Positions 1 to 8,713 of a stretch of DNA of 46,582 nt are shown piece by piece (position 1 is the first letter of the stretch; the number at the start of each line of letters is the position of its first letter). Location: assembly GCA_964481385.1 (NCBI GenBank), contig CAYZTN010000002.1, positions 1 through 46,582 of the forward strand. The letters are read 5' to 3'. Source of the DNA: UMGS1649 sp964481385. Its GTDB lineage: Bacteria; Bacillota; Clostridia; TANB77; CAG-465. The translations under genes were made by a program, and so were the position numbers. Below the pieces are notes generated by a model that ran no database searches, had not been told where the DNA came from, and saw only the letters and a program-made list of their open reading frames with translations.

Positions 1-54
1 TATTAAATTTTGATTACAGTAATGTTACAAGCCATATCAGCTGTGAATAGTAAC

Positions 55-89
55 TTTTTTGTAAACATTGTAGCATTTTTTGTAAACAT
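55..89 (+). repeat. two 14-bp direct repeats upstream of the SNase-like gene
   Basis: TTTTTTGTAAACAT occurs at 55-68 and again at 76-89, 21 bp apart, which is two helical turns. The second copy ends four bases before the -35 box. The spacing suits an activator bound on one face of the DNA. The core TGTAAAC also occurs (in the opposite orientation relative to the gene) in the promoters of the three sigma4-type genes near 13.7-15.4 kb. A regulatory role is inferred. Confidence 0.4.
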
Positions 90-93
90 AATA

Positions 94-122
94 TTGACTT
101 TACATAAAATGTGTGTTATAAT
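94..122 (+). promoter_or_regulatory. sigma-A promoter of the SNase-like gene
   Basis: TTGACT (94-99), a 17-bp spacer and TATAAT (117-122). The spacer contains TTTACATAAAATGTG, which closely resembles the GTTTACATAAATGTG found in the spacers of the three sigma4-type promoters, with one extra A. The gene follows after a GAGAGGAG ribosome site ending at 163. Confidence 0.85.
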
Positions 123-170
123 TTAAAATGTAGTTGGGAATAATTACTATTCAAAGAGAGGAGTATTATT

Positions 171-713
171 ATGTATTACGAAAATAAGAGAACTTTTTAT
201 TTAAAACAGTATGGTCCAGCAATTGTACTTGTGTTTATAGCACTGATACTTATAGGGACTGGTATATATATAGCATTTAAACCGAATTCGAACGATATTA
301 TTGCTAATAACGATCCTTCTGAAATAGTAAACAGCTATGTATTGTCAGATCAAGCATATGAAGGTAAAGTGATATCAACAAATGGTTTAGGTATTACGGT
401 TGAGGCAAATGGTATAACATCTGAAGTATATTTGATTGGAGTAAGACAAAGTAAATACAATCAAGAGCTAAGTAATCAAATATCAAAAGATTTAGTAAAT
501 AAAACGGTGACTGTTGATTTTGATAGTGTTAAGCTAGAAAATGACAAAGTGTATGCTTATATTTATATAGACGGAACTTTGTATAATGAGACATTGCTTG
601 CACAGGGACAAGCGGAGTTAAGACCAGAAAGACAAAATATAAATAAGTTAGATATTTTGCTTGCGGCAGAACTCGAAGCTCAACATAATGGTATTGGTAT
701 TTGGGAATATTAA
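171..713 (+). CDS. membrane-anchored SNase-like (thermonuclease fold) protein, probably inactive
   Basis: 180 aa. A short cytoplasmic head and one membrane segment (about residues 14-34) are followed by an extracellular OB-fold domain. The C-terminal part has the staphylococcal-nuclease pattern: VYLIGV, then YIYIDGTLYNETLLAQGQAE and a final GIGIW. The nuclease active site of the family uses two arginines and a glutamate. Here the usual YGR before the YIY strand is replaced by DKVYAYIY, and the RLxxVDTPE segment reads VYLIGVRQSK, so the catalytic residues seem lost. It is probably a binding module rather than a nuclease. It is monocistronic, between its own promoter and terminator. Confidence 0.7.
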   Translation: MYYENKRTFYLKQYGPAIVLVFIALILIGTGIYIAFKPNSNDIIANNDPSEIVNSYVLSDQAYEGKVISTNGLGITVEANGITSEVYLIGVRQSKYNQELSNQISKDLVNKTVTVDFDSVKLENDKVYAYIYIDGTLYNETLLAQGQAELRPERQNINKLDILLAAELEAQHNGIGIWEY

Positions 714-765
714 ATTTGAATGCTGACTAGAGAAAACTTTAGTTTTCATATATAACCTCTTATAA

Positions 766-799
766 TCGCTTCTATCTCAAAGATAGGGGCGACTTTTTT
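766..799 (+). terminator. intrinsic terminator after the SNase-like gene
   Basis: A 12-bp stem (766-777 with 781-792, two G-U pairs), a 3-nt loop, then C and six T. It separates the SNase-like gene from the polysaccharide operon. Confidence 0.85.
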
Positions 800-810
800 G
801 TGTGATTTAC

Positions 811-839
811 TTCACAAAAAAGTTTGTATATGTTATACT
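811..839 (+). promoter_or_regulatory. sigma-A promoter of the polysaccharide operon
   Basis: TTCACA (811-816), 17 bp, TATACT (834-839). It lies just after the preceding terminator and about 40 bp before the first polymerase gene. It is the only clear promoter before the terminator at 10720-10754, so all ten genes are probably one transcript. Confidence 0.75.
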
Positions 840-870
840 ATATATGCAAAAACGAACTGAAAGGATATCA

Positions 871-890
871 AATGAAAGAAAATGAAAGAA
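871..890 (+). repeat. 10-bp tandem duplication over the start codon
   Basis: AATGAAAGAA occurs twice in tandem (871-880 and 881-890), giving two ATG codons in different frames at 872 and 882. The GAAAGGA ribosome site (859-865) is 6 nt from the first ATG but 16 nt from the second. The first ATG opens a 12-codon frame ending in TAA at 908-910. The second opens the polymerase gene. Confidence 0.75.
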
Positions 891-2186
891 AAAATTTCAA
901 AATTATATAAATCTCGCGTAGTAGAAATGATTTTAATATTATTTCCTGTTATAGAGATGATAACTTCAATATTAAGAAGAAATACGGATTTATTTATATC
1001 TCCGGGTATTATTTATAAAGCATTATTTATAATTTATGCATTGGTATATTTAGTTATAATGTCTACTAAGAATAGAAAACATATATGCATACTCATTTCA
1101 ACTGTACTGGCATTTTGTATAATCCATGTATGTGTAATAGGCGTAAATACGATTACTATAAGCAATTTAGCTAAACTTTTAACATTTTTAATTTCGGTTA
1201 TGTTTATATATTATTATACAAAAGATGGAAACAAAGTAGAGATAAAAGCGATTGTATATTGTACCTTGATATATTGCGCACTGGTAAAATTTGCGGAATT
1301 AACTGGGACAAGCCAAGCAACATATAGAGGAGACTTAAGTTTAGGAACAAAAGGGTGGTTCTATTCAGGAAACGAACTAAGTGCAATACTTTCAATAACG
1401 CTTCCTATAACGATTATGTATGTTACCACGAATATAAGTTATGTAGGGATTACAACTTTATTTTTACAAATACATACATTACTCTCAATAGGGACAAAAA
1501 CCTCTTTAGTTTCAACCATATTAATAGAAGTTACATTGTTTATATTAGCTATAATTTGGAGTATAAGAGAAAAAAGCAAAACAAACTATATTCTAGTATG
1601 CATTTTGTTTATATCAACAGTATTTACAATATGTATAATGCCTAACACAGCGTCCTATAAATTCTTTGCTATTCGAATTGAAGAAAATACTAAACCAACA
1701 ACTCCAACGGAAGATAATATTGACGATAGTGAGATTGATGCGGATACGCTAACAGATTTTACCAGCTTAATATTAAATGGAAGACAAGACTTTTTAAAGG
1801 CTCAAAAAGTGTTATATTCCAACACTAACACGTTAGAAAAGTTGTTTGGAACAAAATATGAAAATAGGCTAGGATATATGGATAATGGACAAATTAAAAC
1901 GATCGAAATAGATATATATGACATTATAATAAGCTATGGTATGCTTGGAACAATGTTATTTTATTTTCCTATATTGCTTTGTATATTTTCATACATATTT
2001 GAGTTGAAAAATCAATCTAAAAAGAATACTCATAGTAGTGTATTTTTAATTTTGGTATTAATTATAGCTCTAGGAATTTCTTGCATAGCCGGTCATGTGT
2101 TAACTTCTTCTACAATAGAAATATTTGTCGCATATATAATAGGGGAATTGTTTTTAGAAAACAGGAAGCGAGTGAAGATAGATTAA
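882..2186 (+). CDS. Wzy/O-antigen-ligase-like membrane protein
   Basis: 434 aa with about ten membrane segments and one long extracytoplasmic loop (about residues 255-345) rich in acidic residues and containing LNGRQDFLKAQ. This loop matches the FSGRQHKLERQ loop in the second polymerase of this operon, and both proteins share the KGWFYS(G/V)NE motif. The family polymerises repeat units or ligates glycans on the outer face of the membrane. The start is unusual: the ribosome site is better placed for an out-of-frame ATG at 872. First gene of the operon; the flippase begins directly after the stop. Wzy and WaaL-like enzymes cannot be separated by sequence alone. Confidence 0.75.
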   Translation: MKEKISKLYKSRVVEMILILFPVIEMITSILRRNTDLFISPGIIYKALFIIYALVYLVIMSTKNRKHICILISTVLAFCIIHVCVIGVNTITISNLAKLLTFLISVMFIYYYTKDGNKVEIKAIVYCTLIYCALVKFAELTGTSQATYRGDLSLGTKGWFYSGNELSAILSITLPITIMYVTTNISYVGITTLFLQIHTLLSIGTKTSLVSTILIEVTLFILAIIWSIREKSKTNYILVCILFISTVFTICIMPNTASYKFFAIRIEENTKPTTPTEDNIDDSEIDADTLTDFTSLILNGRQDFLKAQKVLYSNTNTLEKLFGTKYENRLGYMDNGQIKTIEIDIYDIIISYGMLGTMLFYFPILLCIFSYIFELKNQSKKNTHSSVFLILVLIIALGISCIAGHVLTSSTIEIFVAYIIGELFLENRKRVKID

Positions 2187-3731
2187 ATGAAGGATAAAAA
2201 AAGATTGTTTATAAACATAATAGCGACGGTTATGTCTTTTGCAGTTAACATGGGAATAAGCTTTTTCTTAACACCATATGTAGTAAAATATATTGGTGTT
2301 GAGTCAAATGGCTTTGTAGGACTAGCTAATAACTTCGTGTCTTATGCACAGTTATTTACAGTTGCATTAAACTCAATGGCAGGTAGGTTTATAACTATAA
2401 AAATACATCAAGATGATGATGAAGGAGCGAGTAGATATTTTTCTTCAGTTATAATTGCAAATATACTAATTTCAGTGTTATTAACATTAGTTTTTGGTGC
2501 TGTAATTTTATTTATAGACAAGTTGTTTGATGTACCAACGGCACTTATAGGTGACGTAAGGCTTTTATGGGCATTTATATTTGCTAACTTTATATTAAGC
2601 GTCTACACTTCTATATTTAGTACAGCAACGTTTGTAAAAGAAAGACTAGACCTATCTTCAATAGCAAATATAATAGGCTATACACTTCGAGCATTAGTTT
2701 TAATAATATTCTATATTTTAACTAAATCTACGGTTGTATGGTATATGGGGCTTGCGACATTTTGCTCAGGTGCCTGTCTCCTTATAATACACTCTATATT
2801 TAAGAAAAAACTACTACCTAATTTGAAGTTTTCAAAAGATAAGTTTGACTTTAAAGCTATTAAAGAGTTAATTGCTTCAGGTATTTGGAATACTATTACA
2901 AAACTTAGCTCAATATTATCTAGTGGAATGGACTTGCTAATATCTAATATATTTGTTAGTGCAACTGCTATGGGAGTACTATCGCTTACTAAATCTATTC
3001 CAACAAATTTACTAGCTTTCTTTGCTTCAATAGGCTATGTATTTGCACCACAAATAACTATAAACTATGCAAAGAAGGACTATGAAGAAATAAAAAGACA
3101 AGTAATTTATGCTATAAGGTTACTTTCTATGTTTTCAAGTGTAGTTCTTGGAATACTATTTGCATTTGGTAAAGATTTCTATGCTTTATGGCAACCTACA
3201 CAAGATAGTTCAGTGTTATACATCTTAACTATAATATCTTGTCTGCAATATGTATTTTGTATGCCACTAGAACCGTTATATAACATATTTACAGCAACGA
3301 ACAAAATAAAAGCATCATCTATTGCTTTAATTTTGTCTAGCGGTTTAACTGTACTTACCGTTTTTATATCATTAAATTTTGCTACAACAGATATGGCAAA
3401 GCTTATGATTATTGCAGGAACAAGTACAGTTATGGAAATAATAAGGGTGCTAGTATTTTTACCTATGTATGGTGCAAAGTGTATTAAAGCTAAAAAAAGT
3501 ACATTCTATCCAATAATACTAAAAAACACAATATCTTTTCTAGTTATAACTGCAATTGGTTTTGGAATAAAGAGCGTGTACTCTGTAACTGGTTGGGGAA
3601 GTTTATGTATTGCAGCAGTTATTCTTGGAGTTGTAGGGTTAGGAATTAATATGGTCTTTTTATTAAATAAAGAAGATAGAAAAAGATTTTTTACTAAGAT
3701 TAAAAGCAAATTAAAAAAGCAAGGAGCGTAA
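2187..3731 (+). CDS. Wzx-type polysaccharide flippase (MOP/PST family)
   Basis: 514 aa with about 12-14 predicted membrane segments. The opening resembles other PST exporters: cytoplasmic KDKKRLFIN, first helix, then FFLTPYVVKYIGVESNGFVGL, a family signature. These proteins move undecaprenyl-linked repeat units across the membrane for a Wzy polymerase. The start ATG abuts the TAA of the preceding gene, which implies translational coupling. The tail (about residues 500-514) is short and basic. The assignment as a flippase is strong; the cargo is unknown. Confidence 0.85.
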   Translation: MKDKKRLFINIIATVMSFAVNMGISFFLTPYVVKYIGVESNGFVGLANNFVSYAQLFTVALNSMAGRFITIKIHQDDDEGASRYFSSVIIANILISVLLTLVFGAVILFIDKLFDVPTALIGDVRLLWAFIFANFILSVYTSIFSTATFVKERLDLSSIANIIGYTLRALVLIIFYILTKSTVVWYMGLATFCSGACLLIIHSIFKKKLLPNLKFSKDKFDFKAIKELIASGIWNTITKLSSILSSGMDLLISNIFVSATAMGVLSLTKSIPTNLLAFFASIGYVFAPQITINYAKKDYEEIKRQVIYAIRLLSMFSSVVLGILFAFGKDFYALWQPTQDSSVLYILTIISCLQYVFCMPLEPLYNIFTATNKIKASSIALILSSGLTVLTVFISLNFATTDMAKLMIIAGTSTVMEIIRVLVFLPMYGAKCIKAKKSTFYPIILKNTISFLVITAIGFGIKSVYSVTGWGSLCIAAVILGVVGLGINMVFLLNKEDRKRFFTKIKSKLKKQGA

Positions 3732-3735
3732 ATGT

Positions 3736-4542
3736 ATGGGAAATATACCTAAGACAATTCATTATTGTTGGTTTGGCAGAGGACAAATGCCAGAAGATGC
3801 TAAAAAATGTATAGAAAGCTGGAAGAAATATTGTCCAGATTATACAATAAAAGAATGGAACGAAGATAATTTCAATATCACAAGTAATGCATATGTTAAA
3901 GAAGCATATGAGGCAAGAAAATTTGCTTTTGTAACAGACTATGTAAGACTGTATGCTTTGTATACAGAAGGCGGAATATATATGGATACTGATGTTGAAG
4001 TATTAAAACCACTAGATGAATTTTTAAATTGTCACGCATTTTCTAGTTTTGAAAACAACAATTCAATTCCTACTGGGCTTATGGCGTCAGAAAAGGGTGG
4101 AACTTGGGTAAAAAAGCTTCTTGACGAATATACTGATTTACACTTTTTAATGCCAGATGGTTCACTAGATACCACTACTAATGTTGTTCGAATAACTAAT
4201 TTAACAGAGAAAGAATATGGATTAAAAAGAGTATCTTCTTATCAAGATTTAGGAGATGTTACTCTTTATCCACACGAATATTTTTGCCCTAAAGATTGGC
4301 AAACTGGTAAAATAAACCTTACTGAGCACAGTTTTGCTATACACCATTTTAAAGGGTCTTGGCATTCAGAAAAGGAAAAAATAATAACAGAAGAAAGATT
4401 AGCATATGTTAAAAAATACGGTGAAGAAAAAGGAATTGAAAAGTTTAATAAAAGGCAAAGACTAAAAAGAAGAATTGCATATATAATTCATCCTGGAAAG
4501 TTTGCTAGTAAAATTAAACAAAAGTTAAATAAGAATAAATAA
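3736..4542 (+). CDS. GT32-type capsular glycosyltransferase
   Basis: 268 aa. IPKTIHYCWFGRGQMP at the N-terminus and the region around residues 60-90 (AFVTDYVRLYALYTEGGIYMD then TDVEV, the DxD metal site) define the Gly_transf_sug/OCH1-like fold of family GT32. It transfers a sugar from a nucleotide donor to the lipid-linked unit in the cytoplasm. A basic, amphipathic C-terminus (about residues 235-268) probably binds the membrane. The chosen ATG at 3736 lies 10 nt after AAGGAG. An out-of-frame ATG at 3732 opens only a six-codon frame. Confidence 0.85.
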   Translation: MGNIPKTIHYCWFGRGQMPEDAKKCIESWKKYCPDYTIKEWNEDNFNITSNAYVKEAYEARKFAFVTDYVRLYALYTEGGIYMDTDVEVLKPLDEFLNCHAFSSFENNNSIPTGLMASEKGGTWVKKLLDEYTDLHFLMPDGSLDTTTNVVRITNLTEKEYGLKRVSSYQDLGDVTLYPHEYFCPKDWQTGKINLTEHSFAIHHFKGSWHSEKEKIITEERLAYVKKYGEEKGIEKFNKRQRLKRRIAYIIHPGKFASKIKQKLNKNK

Positions 4543-4556
4543 GGAGTTTGTGTTTC

Positions 4557-5486
4557 GTGAAATTTAGTATAATAATACCTGTATACAATACAGAAAAGTA
4601 TTTGAATAAATGTATAGATAGCGTGCTTAATCAGTCATATAGCGATTTCGAAATGATTATAGTAAATGATGGTTCTAAAGATAATTCTCAAAGCATAATA
4701 GACGAATATTTAAAAAATAACGCTAGAATAAAATCATATATAAAAGAAAATGGAGGACTAAGTGACGCTAGAAATTTTGGAGTAACAAAAGCCAATGGCG
4801 AATATCTTTTGTTTTTAGATTCGGACGATTATATTGGTGAAGACTTATTACTTAATTTAAATGATATAATAACAGACGAAGATATTGTAAGATATAATAT
4901 TAGATTAGTAGACGAAAATTATAACGAAATACGCAGAGGTAAAGAGTATGAAACAAAGAAGTATGTTGGTTTTAAAGACCTCTTTAATATTGAATATTTT
5001 CAACCAGTATGTTGTTCGGCATATAGGACTAAGTTTTGGAAAGAACATAATTTTGAGTTTGCTGAAGGACGAATACATGAAGATTTTGGTATGACACCAT
5101 ATGTAGTGTTAGTTGCTTCAAAAAGAACGTTATTAAACTATTATGGATACAATTACTTTCAACGTCCTGGAAGTATAATGAATGGTGGCCAGAATGCTAC
5201 AAAAAGAGCAAATGATATGTTATATCACTTTGATACATTAACAGCTAATATAACTAAACTAAAAGGTATAGATAAGTCAGATAAAGCCTTAGTATTAAGC
5301 TATATTACAAACAATGTAATAAGCATGGTAACTTTTTTGAATGGCAAAGATAAAGCACAATTTATATCTGAATTAGAGAAAAGAAAAGTTGCGAAATATA
5401 TGTTATCAGACACTTTTAATAGGAAGATAAAAAAGATAGTTGCTACTATTTCACTCAAAGCATATATAAAAATTAGATTTAGATAA
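4557..5486 (+). CDS. GT2 family glycosyltransferase
   Basis: 309 aa from the GTG at 4557, which sits 10 nt after AAGGAG (4541-4546). A longer reading from the TTG at 4548 is unlikely because it nearly touches that site. GT-A features in order: FSIIIPVYNTEKYLNKCIDS, VNDGSKDNS, GGLSDARNFG and FLDSDDY (DxD). The C-terminal part probably selects the acceptor. It is 48 per cent-like in pattern to nothing unusual, but it is clearly related to the next gene, which suggests duplication. The sugar is not predictable. Confidence 0.85.
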   Translation: MKFSIIIPVYNTEKYLNKCIDSVLNQSYSDFEMIIVNDGSKDNSQSIIDEYLKNNARIKSYIKENGGLSDARNFGVTKANGEYLLFLDSDDYIGEDLLLNLNDIITDEDIVRYNIRLVDENYNEIRRGKEYETKKYVGFKDLFNIEYFQPVCCSAYRTKFWKEHNFEFAEGRIHEDFGMTPYVVLVASKRTLLNYYGYNYFQRPGSIMNGGQNATKRANDMLYHFDTLTANITKLKGIDKSDKALVLSYITNNVISMVTFLNGKDKAQFISELEKRKVAKYMLSDTFNRKIKKIVATISLKAYIKIRFR

Positions 5487-5498
5487 TTGGGGGAAAAC

Positions 5499-6494
5499 AT
5501 GCCTAAGGTAAGTATAATTGTTCCTGTGTATAACACAGAAAAATATTTAAAGAAATGCTTAGATAGCTTGCTTAATCAAACACTGGAAGATATAGAAATA
5601 ATAATTGTAAACGATGGCTCAACAGATAATTCACAGGAAGTAATTGACGAGTATACAAAAAAAGATACTAGAGTAAAATCATATGTTAAACAAAATGGCG
5701 GTCAAGGCTCTGCTAGAAATTTAGGACTTGAAAAAGCTACTGGAGAATATATTGGTTACATAGACAGTGACGACTTTATAGATATTCATATGTACGAAGA
5801 TATGTATAACAAGGCTGTCACAGACAATAGTGATATTGTAAATGTTGGCTATTATATTTATTCAGAAACAGGAAATGTAACAAAAGAACAGGTGTTTAAG
5901 AGAGGTGTAACAACAAATATTAGCAATACACCAGAAGTTTTATTCGATAACACTGCAGTTACAAATAAACTATTTAAGGCAAGTCTATTAAAAAACAACG
6001 ATATACAATTTAGAGTTAAAAAATGGTATGAAGATTTTGACTTTGTTATAAAAACAATATGTTTTGCCTCAAATATTTCTGTTATAGAAAAACCGTATTA
6101 TTATTATTTACAACGTACTGGTTCTACTATGAACAATTCAAATATATCTAGAAACCTTGAAATACTAGAAGCAATGGACGAGATAATAGTCTTTTGTAAG
6201 GAACAAGGTATATATGATAAGTTTGCAGAACAGTTAGAGTTTTTGGCAGTACAACATATATACTTACCTACAAATGTACGTATAATACGAGCAAATGTTA
6301 GCTGGGCAGAAAAGATAAAAGTAATAGACAAAATAAACAAATATATGGACGAACATTTCAAGAACTATAAAAACAACAAGTATAACAACGTAATACTTAC
6401 CAAAAAGAAACAAACTATATTAAAAATGATTAAACTTAAAGCATATTGGATAGTATGGTTATGTTTTAAAGTTCGAGATGTTTTTAGAAGATGA
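5499..6494 (+). CDS. GT2 family glycosyltransferase
   Basis: 331 aa from the ATG at 5499, just after a GGGGGA ribosome site (5489-5494). The in-frame TTG at 5487 overlaps that site and is less likely. It has the GT-A motifs VSIIVPVYNTEKYLKKCLDS, VNDGSTDNS, GGQGSARNLG and YIDSDDF. The N-terminal 100 residues are very like those of the preceding GT2, so the pair probably arose by duplication and then diverged toward the acceptor end. Cytoplasmic, adding one sugar to the repeat unit. Confidence 0.85.
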   Translation: MPKVSIIVPVYNTEKYLKKCLDSLLNQTLEDIEIIIVNDGSTDNSQEVIDEYTKKDTRVKSYVKQNGGQGSARNLGLEKATGEYIGYIDSDDFIDIHMYEDMYNKAVTDNSDIVNVGYYIYSETGNVTKEQVFKRGVTTNISNTPEVLFDNTAVTNKLFKASLLKNNDIQFRVKKWYEDFDFVIKTICFASNISVIEKPYYYYLQRTGSTMNNSNISRNLEILEAMDEIIVFCKEQGIYDKFAEQLEFLAVQHIYLPTNVRIIRANVSWAEKIKVIDKINKYMDEHFKNYKNNKYNNVILTKKKQTILKMIKLKAYWIVWLCFKVRDVFRR

Positions 6495-6512
6495 AAATTA
6501 AAGGAGAAGTCA

Positions 6513-8228
6513 ATGAGAAAAATTTTGAATAAACTATATAGCGAGAATGCCTTAAGACTATTACTTATATTATTTCCTTTTGTTGAGTTAGCAAGTATCA
6601 GTATAATAAAATTCAATTTTAGCATAACACCAGTTAAAATATACAAATTGTTTTTACTATTTTACACTGTATTTTATATGATATTTATAGATAAAAAGTC
6701 TAGAAAGCTTTCTTATCCGCTTATAGGTACTCTTGGAATTTATGCTATTTGCAATATTGTTTTTACAGTAGAAAGCGTCAGTATTGCTGATATATATATT
6801 AAAGCTACGGAACTTTGTGGATTTGTAGCTTTTCCAATATATACATTGTTTTTTATAACTTATGTTAAAAATGGAAATAAAATATCTGTTAAAACACTCA
6901 TAACAGTTGCTGCTATATATAGCTTAGTTATATTTATAGCAGATATTACAGGAACAGCTTTTGCAAGCAGATATAATTCAAACTATGGAAAAAAAGGTTG
7001 GTTTTATTCTGTTAATGAAATAGGCGAGTTACTTACTATATTATACCCTATTGTTGTATACAGCCTTATAACAACACCTTCAATAAGCAGAGGCGTAAGT
7101 GTATTTCTTTCTACATATGCTTTGCTTAATATTGGCACAAAAGCGTCACTTTTTGGAGTTGTTGGTACAGTTATATTCTTTGTTATATTTGCCATGTATT
7201 CTAAATTTGTTAGAAAAGTTAATGTGAAGAATATATTGTCAGTGTGTCTAATATTACTTGTAACAATTATACCGTTATTACCGCTTACTCCTACATATAA
7301 GTATATGAAAGCGAGTTACTCTACTTCGGATGAAGACGGACAATTACTATTTTCAGGTAGACAACATAAATTAGAAAGACAGTGGGATAACTACAATAAT
7401 TCCTCTTTAATAAACAAGCTATTTGGAATTAAAGAAAGCTTAAAAGAAGTAGGTGAAGGCGAAAAGTATTTTATAGTAGAACGTGATTTCCACGATACGC
7501 TATTTAATTATGGTATTGTAGGACTTGCAATATATATTGCCGTATTACTTATAGTATTAGTACCTTTTGGTATATACATATTAAAGGATATAAAGAAAAA
7601 CTGCAGTATACATAACTATACATTGATTTTGAGTGCTGGCTTAGTTTTAGTGGCTGCATATATATCTGGTCATACGTTATCCTCTTTAGCCGTATCGCTA
7701 TTTGTTGGTGTAATATTATCTAAAGTATATGCTGCAAATCACAAAATACAGGAAGGTAACTCAAAACAAACTGTTATGTTTATATGTAGCGTAGGTGGAC
7801 ATTTAACTCAAATGTTACAGATTAAAAAGATATTTAATAACTACGATTATGTGTTAATAACCGAAAAAACAGACGTTACTAAGAATATGAAAGAAAAATA
7901 CAACATGAAGTATTTGGTACATGGAACAAGAAAATACATGTTTAAATATCTGTTTATTGAGCTATACAACGTGTTAAAATCTATTGTATACTTCTTTTAC
8001 TATTCACCAGAAGTAATTGTAACTACTGGAACACATACCGCTGTACCAATGTGCTTTATAGCAAAAATCTTTGGTAGAAAAGTTGTGTTTATAGAAAGCT
8101 TTGCAAAACGCACTACTCCAACTAAGTCAGGTAAGTTGGTATATAAAATAGCAGATACATTTGTTGTACAATGGGATAGCTTAAAAGAAGTTTATCCAAA
8201 AGCAGAGGTTTGGGGGTGGATATATTGA
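6513..8228 (+). CDS. Wzy-type polymerase fused to a PssD-like glycosyltransferase subunit
   Basis: 571 aa. Residues 1 to about 410 form a polytopic Wzy-like region with the same architecture and motifs as the first gene of the operon (KGWFYSVNE, FSGRQHKLERQ). After a short polar linker, residue 422 onward reads MFICSVGGHLTQM and TTGTHTAVP, the PssD/Cps14F half of a split GT28-type transferase. That half is about 150 aa, its full usual length. The cytoplasmic C-terminus of the polymerase would therefore hold the transferase at the membrane. Its partner PssE is encoded next, overlapping the stop. The start follows AAAGGAG at about 7 nt. Confidence 0.8.
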   Translation: MRKILNKLYSENALRLLLILFPFVELASISIIKFNFSITPVKIYKLFLLFYTVFYMIFIDKKSRKLSYPLIGTLGIYAICNIVFTVESVSIADIYIKATELCGFVAFPIYTLFFITYVKNGNKISVKTLITVAAIYSLVIFIADITGTAFASRYNSNYGKKGWFYSVNEIGELLTILYPIVVYSLITTPSISRGVSVFLSTYALLNIGTKASLFGVVGTVIFFVIFAMYSKFVRKVNVKNILSVCLILLVTIIPLLPLTPTYKYMKASYSTSDEDGQLLFSGRQHKLERQWDNYNNSSLINKLFGIKESLKEVGEGEKYFIVERDFHDTLFNYGIVGLAIYIAVLLIVLVPFGIYILKDIKKNCSIHNYTLILSAGLVLVAAYISGHTLSSLAVSLFVGVILSKVYAANHKIQEGNSKQTVMFICSVGGHLTQMLQIKKIFNNYDYVLITEKTDVTKNMKEKYNMKYLVHGTRKYMFKYLFIELYNVLKSIVYFFYYSPEVIVTTGTHTAVPMCFIAKIFGRKVVFIESFAKRTTPTKSGKLVYKIADTFVVQWDSLKEVYPKAEVWGWIY

Positions 8229-8707
8229 TACTAGTCACACTTGGAACACAGTTTGAGCCTTTTGAGAGATTATTAAAAGAAATAGAAAAATTGGATTTAT
8301 CTGAAGAAGTTATAGTGCAAGCAGGTCATACTAAGTTTGAAAGTAGTAAAATGAAAATATTAGACTTTATACCGTATGAAGAAATGAATGAGCTAGTAGA
8401 CAAAGCACGCATAATTATCACACACGGTGGAACTGGCTCAATAGTAGAGCCACTAAAAAAAGGTAAAGTTATAATAGGATGTGCAAGACTTGAGAAGTAT
8501 GGTGAGCATGTAGATGACCACCAAACAGAGCTTGTATCAATATTTTCTGAGCAAGGATATATATTAGAATTAAAAGATGGAGAGAACTTAAACGAAGTAC
8601 TTAAAAAAGCTGAAAAGTTTGTACCTAAAAAGTATGAAAGTAATACAGATAACTTTATTAAAATGCTACAAACCAGAATTGATGAATATTTGATTAAAGA
8701 GGAGTAA
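8225..8707 (+). CDS. PssE-like glycosyltransferase subunit (GT28 C-terminal half)
   Basis: 160 aa from TTG at 8225. This start makes a TTGA overlap with the stop of the preceding gene and lies 5 nt after GGGGGTGG, giving MILVTLGTQFEPFERLL, the normal family start. An upstream TTG at 8210 would add five residues but lies before the ribosome site. The donor-binding region ITHGGTGSIVEPLKKGK (about residues 64-80) is clear. PssE binds the nucleotide sugar and pairs with PssD at the membrane. Overlap with the PssD half of the fusion implies coupled synthesis. Confidence 0.85.
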   Translation: MILVTLGTQFEPFERLLKEIEKLDLSEEVIVQAGHTKFESSKMKILDFIPYEEMNELVDKARIIITHGGTGSIVEPLKKGKVIIGCARLEKYGEHVDDHQTELVSIFSEQGYILELKDGENLNEVLKKAEKFVPKKYESNTDNFIKMLQTRIDEYLIKEE

Positions 8708-8713
8708 ATACAA

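Noticed and set aside
1204..1645. Frames opposite or overlapping the first polymerase gene
   Set aside because: No ribosome sites and low-complexity products; shadows of a real gene. The same holds for many frames antisense to ndvB-like, ileS and rnj genes.
3732..3752. Out-of-frame ATG before the GT32 gene as a regulatory mini-frame
   Set aside because: Six codons only, no repeat, and the true ATG is within normal ribosome spacing.
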